From the NCBI GenBank assembly GCA_003561835.1, contig PWVN01000044.1:1-16067 (forward strand): a stretch of 16,067 bases of DNA, written 5' to 3'. This document shows, in pieces, positions 6,709 through 12,324 of the stretch (within the stretch, counting starts at the first letter, position 1; the number at the start of each line of letters is the position of its first letter). The DNA comes from Syntrophomonadaceae bacterium. GTDB lineage: Bacteria > Bacillota > Dethiobacteria > PWVN01. Under the pieces are notes generated by a model. It saw nothing but the letters and a program-made list of their open reading frames with translations. It made no database searches and was not told where the DNA came from. The position numbers and the translations under genes are program-made.

Positions 6709-7641
6709 ATGCTGCTGGATTACATGAAGGGGCATATGGGGGGGAACACCATCGCCTTCCTGCTGGGGGAGCAGATCCCCGCAGGCCGGGAGATTCCCGT
6801 GGCCCAAGAGGTCCTGTCGGCCGCCTACCTGGCCTGCCACGAAGCCGGCCTCCTCTACCCTCCCCGGGAGGGCGGCCATCTCAGGGTCAGGATTGTGGAG
6901 CCCGGCAACCCGAACTTCATCACGGCCTGCGGCGGCCTGACCCAGGTCCTGGGGAAGGCCCTGGTGGAAACCTCCCTGGGCCGGCCCTTTGAGATCGAGG
7001 CCCGGGAACCCGAGATGGAAATCCTCCTGGAAACGGATGCGGGGCAGGTAAGCCTGCAGGTGGAAGTGGCAGGAGGCAAGGCCCTCAGGGTTCTGACGGA
7101 TTTAACCCCTTTTGCCCGGGAGTGCTACGAGATGGGGGTTTACCCCATGACCCTCCGGGGTGTGGAAGTTGTGCGGGTGGGCAAATTCCTGGTGGTGGAC
7201 GGGGAAAAGCTCGGGGAAATATTTCCAGGGCTGGACCTGGCGTCCCTGGATCCCGAAAGCAGGGATCTTTTGCAGGACCTGCAGGAGGAGTTCCACTCCA
7301 GGACGGGGCTTCTCTCCCACGATTACACCCTTTTCGACAGACAGGCCGGTTCCGGTGGGGATTTCCGGGCCCTTTTTCCCCATGACATCGGGGAAGGCTG
7401 GATCGAGCCTGCCTGCGGCACCGGGAGCGTGGCCCTGGGGATCGCCCTCTTTGAAACGGGAGAGTTGCCTGCCCGGGAGGGGGCCTTTCGCGTGGCCCTG
7501 GAAACCGGCGGCGGACCCCTTATGGGCGGGCCGGACCTGACCACCCTGGAAATGGCCTATGCTGCGGGGCGGCCCGTCAGGGCCTGCTTTTCCCACAGTT
7601 TTATTCAAATCACCTCCCTGGGCCAGGTCATCCTGCCCTGA
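6709..7641 (+). CDS. DapF/proline-racemase-fold protein of unknown substrate
   Basis: PLP-independent racemases and epimerases of this fold use two cysteines as acid-base pair in a two-domain barrel. The 310-residue product keeps both candidate cysteines: Cys74 in ITACGG and Cys236 in PACGTGS, the latter matching the DapF ACGTG motif. The start YMKGHMGGNTIAF (5-17) resembles the DapF N-terminal motif K-M-x-G-x-G-N-D-F, with Thr replacing the Asp. It is longer than DapF (about 275), and the first Cys lacks the canonical CGNG/CGH context, so it is unlikely to be the housekeeping diaminopimelate epimerase. Start: GGGGAGGAG 7 nt before the ATG. It faces the PLP racemase gene across 139 bp. It could be a racemase, epimerase, or PrpF-like isomerase. 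Confidence 0.65.
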   Translation: MLLDYMKGHMGGNTIAFLLGEQIPAGREIPVAQEVLSAAYLACHEAGLLYPPREGGHLRVRIVEPGNPNFITACGGLTQVLGKALVETSLGRPFEIEAREPEMEILLETDAGQVSLQVEVAGGKALRVLTDLTPFARECYEMGVYPMTLRGVEVVRVGKFLVVDGEKLGEIFPGLDLASLDPESRDLLQDLQEEFHSRTGLLSHDYTLFDRQAGSGGDFRALFPHDIGEGWIEPACGTGSVALGIALFETGELPAREGAFRVALETGGGPLMGGPDLTTLEMAYAAGRPVRACFSHSFIQITSLGQVILP

Positions 7642-7646
7642 AGCCA

Positions 7647-7673
7647 GGGTCTCCGGCATCCGGGGGCTTTTTC
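7647..7673 (+). terminator. Probable intrinsic terminator after the DapF-like gene
   Basis: The sequence following the stop can form a stem around CCGG-cat-CCGG extended by G-C and G-U pairs, followed directly by TTTTT. The stem contains several wobble pairs, so strength is uncertain. It separates the DapF-like gene from the flavoenzyme gene, which has its own promoter-like element. Confidence 0.5.
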
Positions 7674-7716
7674 TATGGGGAATTTTCTCAGCTTTCTCAT
7701 GAATGGGGCAGGGATT

Positions 7717-7725
7717 TGGTAAAAT
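7717..7725 (+). promoter_or_regulatory. Extended -10 promoter of the nitronate monooxygenase-like gene
   Basis: TG-G-TAAAAT is an extended -10 element 50 nt before the start codon. No convincing -35 lies at 16-18 nt; TTCTCA (7694-7699) is 20 nt away. An extended -10 can work without a strong -35. Confidence 0.4.
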
Positions 7726-7775
7726 ATATAGAAGTGATGTTAGACCCTTTACAAGAACATCATGGAGGTAACTGC

Positions 7776-8753
7776 ATGCAGCTTCCCAAATTGAAGATAG
7801 GTAATATGATTGCAAAATACCCCGTCGTCCAGGGCGGGATGGCCATCCGCATCTCCACTGCCCCCCTGGCGGCGGCGGTGGCGGAGGCAGGAGGCGTGGG
7901 TACCATCGCCGGCACAGGGATGAGCCTGGAGGAACTGGCGGCGGAGATCCGCCAGGCCAGGAAGCTGACCCGGGGGATTGTCGGTGTCAATATCCTCTTT
8001 GCCGCCAAAAATTTTGCCCAGCTGGTGACCACTTCCCTTCGGGAAAAGGCGGACTTCATCGTCTCCGGTGCCGGGTTTTCCAGGGATATGTTCGCCTGGG
8101 GCAGGGAGTTTAAAACCCCCATCATCCCCATCGTTTCCTCGGCCCGGTTGGCCAGGCTGGCGGAAAAGATGGGCGCCGCCGCCCTGGTGGTGGAAGGGGT
8201 GGAGGCGGGGGGACACCTGGGGACAGACCAGCCCTTGAAGAGAATCCTTAAGGAGATCCGGGAAACCGTAAAGATTCCTCTCATCGCCGCCGGCGGCATC
8301 GCCACGGGGGACGAGGCGGCGGAAATCCTCTCCCTGGGGGCCGACGGGGTCCAGCTGGCCACCCGCTTCCTGGCCAGCCACGAGTGCACGGCCCCCCAAA
8401 ACTACAAGGAGGCCCACGTGGGGGTGAATCCTGAAGATATCGTCCTGATCGAGAGCCCCGTGGGTCTTCCCGGCAAGGCCATCCGGAACTCCTTTTCCGA
8501 AAGGCTGGCCCGGGACCAGCTGGTGGAGGAGAAGAAATGCGACACCTGCCTGAAAAAATGCTCCCGCCGGTTCTGCATCTTTGCCGCGTTAAACCGGGCC
8601 CAGCAGGGGGATCTGGAGAACGGGTTGATCTTCTCCGGCGAGAGCGCCGTGAAGATCAGGGAAATCCTGCCGGTGGGGGAGATTATGAGGAACCTGGTGG
8701 AAGGGATCGAGAATTTTGCCGCCCCCGCCCGGGGGATGCAAAACCAGGGGTAA
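7776..8753 (+). CDS. Nitronate monooxygenase / FabK-like FMN oxidoreductase
   Basis: A TIM-barrel FMN enzyme of the 2-nitropropane dioxygenase/FabK family. Members oxidise alkyl nitronates or reduce enoyl-ACP in fatty acid synthesis. The 325 residues show PVVQGGMAIRIS (16-27), the FMN-site region GVEAGGHLGTDQP (141-153) with the conserved His147, and the phosphate-binding strands IAAGGIATGDE (170-180) and GADGVQLATRF (188-198). Near the C-terminus sits a cysteine set, Cys255, Cys258, Cys262 and Cys267 (C-x2-C-x3-C-x4-C). FabK proteins usually lack this, but it occurs in some clostridial NAD(P)H-dependent flavin oxidoreductases. Start: GGAGG 7 nt before the ATG. Whether it is a detoxifying or a lipid enzyme cannot be settled from sequence; no other fab genes are nearby. 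A strong terminator follows. Confidence 0.85.
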   Translation: MQLPKLKIGNMIAKYPVVQGGMAIRISTAPLAAAVAEAGGVGTIAGTGMSLEELAAEIRQARKLTRGIVGVNILFAAKNFAQLVTTSLREKADFIVSGAGFSRDMFAWGREFKTPIIPIVSSARLARLAEKMGAAALVVEGVEAGGHLGTDQPLKRILKEIRETVKIPLIAAGGIATGDEAAEILSLGADGVQLATRFLASHECTAPQNYKEAHVGVNPEDIVLIESPVGLPGKAIRNSFSERLARDQLVEEKKCDTCLKKCSRRFCIFAALNRAQQGDLENGLIFSGESAVKIREILPVGEIMRNLVEGIENFAAPARGMQNQG

Positions 8754-8770
8754 ACCCTGCAGCAAGATAG

Positions 8771-8800
8771 AAAACCCGGGGCCAAAGGCCCCGGGTTTTT
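8771..8800. terminator. Strong bidirectional intrinsic terminator
   Basis: A perfect 13-bp stem (8771-8783 with 8787-8799, loop AAA) combines a GC core with flanking A and T runs, so it presents a hairpin plus U-tract on either strand. It lies between the convergent flavoenzyme and aminotransferase genes and can end both transcripts. Confidence 0.92.
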
Positions 8801-8825
8801 CTGCATACAGGAGGGTTTTTTGAGG

Positions 8826-10004
8826 CTAGTTTTGATAGACCTTCCCCGCTTCCTCCAGGGCCTCCCCCGGGGAACAGGCGAAGCCCATCCGGTTCAAAAT
8901 ACCCCCCAGGGCTGCCAGGAGCAGGAAGACGCTGTTGGCATGGGAGTTTTCCCCCATGAGGCCCACCCGCCAGACCTTCCCTTTCAGGTCTCCCAGGCCG
9001 CCCCCCACCTCGATATTGTGCTCCATCAGGAGGGCCTTTCTCACTGCAGCGTCGTCAATTCCCCCGGGGATGCGGACGGTGGTCAGGGAAGGTGCCCGGA
9101 ATTCTTCCCGGACCTGAAGCTTCAGGCCCAGGGCCTCCACCCCCGCCCAGAAGGCGGCGGCGTTGGTCCGGTGCCGTTCAATCCGGGCCTCCAACCCCTC
9201 TTCGTGGATGATGCGCAGCCCTTCCCGCAGGGCATAGATGGAGGATATGGGCGCCGTATGGTGGTAGACCCGTTCCTTCCCCCAGTAGCTGGCGATCATG
9301 CTCAAGTCCTGGTACCAGCTCTGCACCTTGGCCTTTCGCCCCCCTATGGCGGCTGCCGCCTTTTCGTTAAAGGTGACGGGGGCCAGGGAGGGAGGGATGC
9401 TCAGGCACTTCTGCGTGCCGCTGTAGCAGATGTCGATCCCCGTTCCGTCCACCTCCAGGGGGCAGCCCCCCAGGGAGGTGACGGTGTCCACCAGGAAGAG
9501 GGTTCCCCTCTCCCTGGCCATGCGGCTCAAATCCTCCAGGGGCTGGAGGACGCCGGTGGAGGTTTCGGCATGGACCACCGCCAGGAGCTTGTAATCTTTT
9601 TGGGCCAGGGCCTTCTCCACCCGGCCGGGATCGATGGGCTCCCCCCAGGGGGCCGAGACGGTATCCACCCGGGCGCCGCACCGCTGGGCGTTGTCCACCA
9701 TCCTCTGGCCGAAGACGCCGTTGACGCAGATGAGGGCCGCGTCTCCCGCTTCCAGGGTATTGACGAAGCAGGTTTCCATGCCCAGGCTGCCGGTTCCCGA
9801 CATGGGGATGGTGAGCTGGTTTTTCGTGCGGAAGAGCCAGCGCAGCAGCTCCATGGTCTCGTTCATGATGTGCAGGAACTCCGGATCCAGGTGGCCGATG
9901 ACGGGGGTGGCCATGGCCTTCAGGACCCGGGGATGCACGTTGCTGGGTCCGGGGCCCAGAAGCAGCCTGGAAGAGACTTGCAGCTCTTTGTACTCTTTAG
10001 CCAT
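8826..10004 (-). CDS. Class-V aminotransferase, alanine-glyoxylate/serine-pyruvate type
   Basis: A fold-type I PLP enzyme that moves an amino group from alanine or serine to glyoxylate or pyruvate, linking glycine, serine and alanine pools. The 392 residues match the family in length. Visible motifs are LLGPGPSNVHPRVLKAM (15-31), the cofactor loop SGTGSLGMET (69-78), HAETSTG (145-151), LVDTVTSLGG (171-180) with the pyridine-contacting Asp173, and the Schiff-base Lys199 in SGTQKCL. All key residues are present. AAGGAG lies 7 nt before the ATG. It is a single-gene unit, divergent from the HIT gene. Related soluble-hydrogenase 42-kDa-subunit annotations belong to this same family and should not be read as hydrogenase. 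Confidence 0.9.
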   Translation of the reverse strand: MAKEYKELQVSSRLLLGPGPSNVHPRVLKAMATPVIGHLDPEFLHIMNETMELLRWLFRTKNQLTIPMSGTGSLGMETCFVNTLEAGDAALICVNGVFGQRMVDNAQRCGARVDTVSAPWGEPIDPGRVEKALAQKDYKLLAVVHAETSTGVLQPLEDLSRMARERGTLFLVDTVTSLGGCPLEVDGTGIDICYSGTQKCLSIPPSLAPVTFNEKAAAAIGGRKAKVQSWYQDLSMIASYWGKERVYHHTAPISSIYALREGLRIIHEEGLEARIERHRTNAAAFWAGVEALGLKLQVREEFRAPSLTTVRIPGGIDDAAVRKALLMEHNIEVGGGLGDLKGKVWRVGLMGENSHANSVFLLLAALGGILNRMGFACSPGEALEEAGKVYQN

Positions 10005-10037
10005 TGTTTCACTCCTTTGCCTTGGATTCCTATATAA

Positions 10038-10066
10038 GAATTATACGCCTTCTAGTTATTTCCTCT
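10038..10066 (-). promoter_or_regulatory. Promoter of the aminotransferase gene (sigma-H-like or sigma-A)
   Basis: On the minus strand AGAGGAAAT (10066-10058) fits RnAGGAwWW fully. Fourteen nucleotides later comes TAATTC (10043-10038), two bases off GAATWW. The overlapping TATAAT (10045-10040) is a perfect sigma-A -10 but lacks a good -35. The two readings overlap, so this may be a dual promoter. Confidence 0.45.
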
Positions 10067-10069
10067 TTG

Positions 10070-10091
10070 CCGGGGAAATAACTTTCCCCGG
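10070..10091. repeat. Inverted repeat between aminotransferase and HIT promoters
   Basis: CCGGGGAAA (10070-10078) and TTTCCCCGG (10083-10091) form a perfect 9-bp dyad around TAAC. It starts 4 bp upstream of the aminotransferase -35 and lies about 40 bp upstream of the HIT -35. There is no T-run on either side, so it is not a terminator; an operator for both divergent genes is plausible. Confidence 0.45.
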
Positions 10092-10128
10092 GCCAGAAAA
10101 AATGCAGGACCCCTATCTGCATACCTGG

Positions 10129-10157
10129 GCAGGAAAACTCCGGGAAAAGGGGAATAA
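10129..10157 (+). promoter_or_regulatory. Sigma-H-like promoter of the HIT gene, full consensus match
   Basis: GCAGGAAAA (10129-10137) fits RnAGGAwWW. After 14 nt comes GAATAA (10152-10157), which fits GAATWW, with G at the purine position three bases earlier. All defined positions match. The predicted start near 10164 leaves about 38 nt to the ATG. Confidence 0.6.
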
Positions 10158-10202
10158 TAGAAATTGGGAAGGTCCCCATAATCCAAGGAGAGGGATGGTT
10201 GA

Positions 10203-10601
10203 ATGGTTTGCCCCTTTTGCAGCCTGGACAGAGAAAAAATCCTCTTTGAAAACCAGATGGCTGCCGCTTTTCTGGACCACTTCCCCGTGGCCCTGGGCCA
10301 CACCCTGATCGTCACCAAGAGGCATATCGCCGATGTGGAAGAGGCGACGGAGGCGGAGATCACCGCCATCTTTCAGCTGATCTCCCGCTGTCGGGCCTAC
10401 ATCATGGAAACCTACCCCTGCCAGGCCTTCAACATCGGTGTCAATGCGGGAGAAGCGGCGGGCCAGACCGTCTTTCATCTGCATTTTCACCTGATCCCCC
10501 GGCGGAGGGGGGATGTGCCCAACCCCCGGGGAGGCGTGCGCAAGGTCATCCCCAACCTGGCCCGTTACCCCCTGGAGGCACCGGAGCCTGATCAAGGATA
10601 G
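10203..10601 (+). CDS. HIT-family nucleotide hydrolase/transferase
   Basis: A small cytoplasmic histidine-triad protein that cleaves phosphoramidates or dinucleoside polyphosphates such as Ap4A. The 132 residues contain the catalytic triad HLHFH (His92, His94, His96) in QTVFHLHFHLIPRRRGD. They also carry the substrate-site NIGVNAGEAAGQT (77-89) and an N-terminal CPFC (3-6), which with downstream histidines can bind zinc in many HIT proteins. The ATG directly follows an in-frame TGA, so this start is fixed. The best Shine-Dalgarno is GAGAGGG, 8 nt upstream; AAGGAG is 12 nt away. Another ATG at 10195 opens a different frame without family similarity. The thioesterase gene follows after 129 bp with its own promoter. 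Confidence 0.92.
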   Translation: MVCPFCSLDREKILFENQMAAAFLDHFPVALGHTLIVTKRHIADVEEATEAEITAIFQLISRCRAYIMETYPCQAFNIGVNAGEAAGQTVFHLHFHLIPRRRGDVPNPRGGVRKVIPNLARYPLEAPEPDQG

Positions 10602-10677
10602 GAACGTGGCGGCCGGGCAGCCTGTTCCGTCATGGCCGGCCCGGGAAAATGAATGGAGCAAATATTCCGACAAAATC

Positions 10678-10706
10678 GCAGGATTTTTTTTGTTTGTGCA
10701 GAATAT
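10678..10706 (+). promoter_or_regulatory. Sigma-H-like promoter of the thioesterase gene, full consensus match
   Basis: GCAGGATTT (10678-10686) fits RnAGGAwWW. After 14 nt comes GAATAT (10701-10706), which fits GAATWW, with G at the expected purine position. The start would fall near 10713, so the Shine-Dalgarno at 10717-10722 lies only a few nucleotides from the transcript end. The leader is about 18 nt. Confidence 0.6.
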
Positions 10707-10730
10707 ATTGTATTGAAGGAGGGATGAGCC

Positions 10731-11153
10731 ATGGCCAACAGATATTATGTCTATGAACATGTCGTGATTCCCCAGGATGTTACGCTGCAGGGTATTGCCT
10801 ACGATGCAAGGTTTCTGGATTGGGCGTGTACCGCCAGGGAACGGATGCTGGTGGACAACATGGCGGAGGAGGAAACCCAGCCTCCGGCTTTCCTGACGGG
10901 AGAAGTGGGAATCCGCTACATGATTCCGGTCTTTCTGCATGACAGGCTGGAAGTCCGGGTAGGCGTGGCCGACTATACCCAAAAGACAGGGCGGGTGCGA
11001 CTGATCTTCCGCTTTGTCAAGAAGGGCCACATTCAGAGCCTGGCTGAGGGGTTTCAAAACCTTTACTGTTATGACCGGAATGAAGGGGAGAGGATTGCCC
11101 TTCCCGCTACTTTTGTGGAAATGGCCGAACGATACAGGGATGCCTTTTCCTGA
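10731..11153 (+). CDS. Hotdog-fold acyl-CoA thioesterase (4HBT/YbgC-like)
   Basis: A small cytoplasmic hotdog protein predicted to hydrolyse acyl thioesters. In the 140 residues, IPQDVTLQGIAYDARFLDW (13-31) corresponds to the YbgC/4HBT active-site stretch (D-x-D-x-x-G-x-V-x-x-x-x-Y), with Gln-Asp-Val-Thr in place of the usual E-D-T-D. The following helix (ACTARERMLVD) and the strands at about 58-100 fit the fold. The catalytic acid is therefore probably Asp16, but the divergent motif leaves substrate and activity open. Start: GGAGG 8 nt before the ATG. It is a single-gene unit with a sigma-H-like promoter and an immediate 3' hairpin. A CoA-thioester lyase inhibitor role or FapR-like effector domain is less likely because no DNA-binding part is present. 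Confidence 0.8.
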   Translation: MANRYYVYEHVVIPQDVTLQGIAYDARFLDWACTARERMLVDNMAEEETQPPAFLTGEVGIRYMIPVFLHDRLEVRVGVADYTQKTGRVRLIFRFVKKGHIQSLAEGFQNLYCYDRNEGERIALPATFVEMAERYRDAFS

Positions 11154-11189
11154 AGCGAAAGTCCCGGCCCAGGGCCGGGACTTTCGCTT
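11153..11189 (+). terminator. Long hairpin starting in the thioesterase stop codon
   Basis: A perfect 17-bp stem (11153-11169 with 11173-11189, loop CAG) begins at the last base of the TGA stop codon. Only CTTT and then AGG follow, so the U-tract is weak. The stability of the stem suggests transcription end or 3' protection. On the minus strand the stem also lies after the rhomboid terminator. Confidence 0.65.
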
Positions 11190-11195
11190 TAGGTC

Positions 11196-11231
11196 AAAAA
11201 TGTTAGATGCCCCGGGTTTCCCCGGGGCATC
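11196..11231 (-). terminator. Intrinsic terminator of the rhomboid gene
   Basis: An 11-bp perfect stem (GATGCCCCGGG at 11206-11216 with its complement at 11221-11231, loop TTTC) is followed on the minus strand by TAACA and then TTTTT (11200-11196). It sits 17 bp after the rhomboid stop codon. On the plus strand it is followed by GGTTTT and may act as a second-line terminator for the thioesterase gene. Confidence 0.75.
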
Positions 11232-11248
11232 GGTTTTCCACAGGCCTC

Positions 11249-11926
11249 CTAGCGTTCCTCACATACCGCCCGGCGGACGAAGAGTTTGACCAGGACCACC
11301 CCGGCCAGAAAGCCGCCGATGTGGGCCCACCAGGCCACGGTGACGCTTTCAATCCCGATGCTGGCCAGGCCGTTGAAGATCTGGAGAAAAAACCAGAAGA
11401 GGAGGAAGAAGACGGCCCGGATTTCGGCCAGGGTGATGAAGAAGAAGATGGGGATGATGGTCAGGACCCGGGCCTGGGGGCAGATGAGAAGATACGCCCC
11501 CAGGATTCCCGCCACGGCCCCGCTGGCCCCCACGATGGGGATGGTGCTGGCGGGGTTGAAATAGAACTGGGCCAGGCCGGCGATGCCGCCCACCAGCAGG
11601 TAGAAGATCAGGTAGGGGACATGGCCGATGTTGTCCTCCACGTTGTCCCCGAAGACCCAGAGGTAAAGCATGTTCCCGATGAGGTGGAACCAGCCGCCGT
11701 GAAGGAACTGGTAGGTGATGACGGGGGTAAAGGCGCCGAGAAGGCGGCCTTCCGCCAGGGAGGCACCGAAGCGGGCCGGGATGAGGCCCAGGCTGTAGGC
11801 CGACTCCACCATCTCCGTCTGGGACAGGGACAGCATCCAGAGGAAAACGAAGATGTTGGTCAAGATCAAGGTTATATTGACGATGGGAAAGGTTCGGGTG
11901 CGGGTCGAATCTTTTATGGGTATCAT
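11249..11926 (-). CDS. Rhomboid-family intramembrane serine protease
   Basis: A membrane protease that cuts transmembrane substrates within the bilayer. The 225 residues show the short soluble N-terminus, TM1 (about 14-32), the L1 region, HGGWFHLIGNM (76-86, the rhomboid H-x2-x2-H-x2-x-N element), the catalytic GASG with Ser135 (133-136), and the partner His202 in AHIGGFLAG (201-209). Six or seven hydrophobic segments are visible, and the protein ends soon after the last one, as in the minimal bacterial form. Both catalytic residues are intact. I chose ATG 11924-11926 because AAAGGTGG lies 8 nt upstream; the frame remains open to 12019, but that codon falls at or before the predicted transcript start. 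Substrate is unknown. Confidence 0.93.
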   Translation of the reverse strand: MIPIKDSTRTRTFPIVNITLILTNIFVFLWMLSLSQTEMVESAYSLGLIPARFGASLAEGRLLGAFTPVITYQFLHGGWFHLIGNMLYLWVFGDNVEDNIGHVPYLIFYLLVGGIAGLAQFYFNPASTIPIVGASGAVAGILGAYLLICPQARVLTIIPIFFFITLAEIRAVFFLLFWFFLQIFNGLASIGIESVTVAWWAHIGGFLAGVVLVKLFVRRAVCEER

Positions 11927-12021
11927 GGAGAAAGCCACCTTTCGAGGTTTGGCTGGGGCCGGGGGCCGCCGCGCCGCTATCCAGTGCAGGGCCCCGCAAA
12001 AAGGGCCTTCAAGGTACATCC

Positions 12022-12050
12022 ATTATAGCATTTCCCGGGAAATTAAGAAA
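12022..12050 (-). promoter_or_regulatory. Extended -10 promoter of the rhomboid gene with palindromic spacer
   Basis: On the minus strand TGC-TATAAT (12030-12022) is a perfect extended -10. A weak -35, TTTCTT (12050-12045), stands 17 nt upstream. The spacer is filled by a perfect 14-bp palindrome, ATTTCCCGGGAAAT (12030-12043), well placed for a repressor that blocks polymerase. Confidence 0.65.
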
Positions 12051-12148
12051 CACTTGCCTCCGGAAGGGCTGCGGGAAGAGCGATCAAAGGGGGAATCTTT
12101 GTGGGCTGCTTTCCTTAGGATGTAACCGCCCCGGAAAAAGTATACGGC

Positions 12149-12177
12149 TTTACAGCCTCCTCCCGGAGGGGTATATT
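12149..12177 (+). promoter_or_regulatory. Sigma-A promoter of the ABC-F gene
   Basis: TTTACA (12149-12154), a 17-nt spacer and TATATT (12172-12177) form a good sigma-A promoter. The spacer contains the dyad CCTCC-C-GGAGG (12159-12169). The predicted start near 12184 leaves a leader of about 140 nt before the GTG codon. Confidence 0.6.
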
Positions 12178-12290
12178 AGTAGGGGATACTTTTTCCCCTG
12201 CCCGGAAGAAGGCCTGGGGCGGGTCAGATGCTTCCCCCGGCGGCCAGAAGAGCCAAAGAGCGGAGGATCTATTCCCCGGGCAGCGAAAAT

Positions 12291-12309
12291 AGGGGGGCTG
12301 TGCCCCCCT
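12291..12309 (+). promoter_or_regulatory. Leader hairpin immediately upstream of the ABC-F ribosome binding site
   Basis: AGGGGGGC (12291-12298) pairs with GCCCCCCT (12302-12309) around a TGT loop, ending about 2 nt before the Shine-Dalgarno region GAAGGTGGGAG. There is no T-run, so it is not an intrinsic terminator. A role in translation or in leader folding is possible. The purine-rich ribosome binding site could alternatively pair with the C-run. Confidence 0.45.
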
Positions 12310-12324
12310 GAAGGTGGGAGAATT

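Larger units (their letters stand above)
11927..12324. other. 398-bp gene-free region between divergent rhomboid and ABC-F genes
   Basis: It holds, from left to right: the roughly 90-nt GC-rich rhomboid leader, with a possible GGGGCC/GGCCCC stem; the rhomboid promoter (12022-12050); about 100 bp in which I see nothing definite; the ABC-F promoter (12149-12177); and the roughly 140-nt ABC-F leader. That leader has a small hairpin (AGGGGA at 12181-12186 with TCCCCT at 12194-12199), a possible 27-codon reading frame (12228-12311) and an 8-bp hairpin just before the ribosome binding site. Confidence 0.6.

Noticed and set aside
8820..10037. A 405-codon open frame on the plus strand, antisense to the aminotransferase gene
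   Set aside because: Low-complexity Gly/Gln/Pro/His-rich translation; the opposite strand encodes a complete aminotransferase with all catalytic residues.
10672..10691. Possible terminator AAAATC-GCAG-GATTTT plus T-run after the HIT gene
   Set aside because: The 6-bp stem has only one G-C pair, and the T-run is better explained as part of the thioesterase promoter, whose -35 overlaps the stem.
12228..12311. Treating the 27-codon frame in the ABC-F leader as a gene
   Set aside because: Weak ribosome binding site, no recognisable peptide, and such a length arises by chance in GC-rich DNA; kept only as part of the leader finding.
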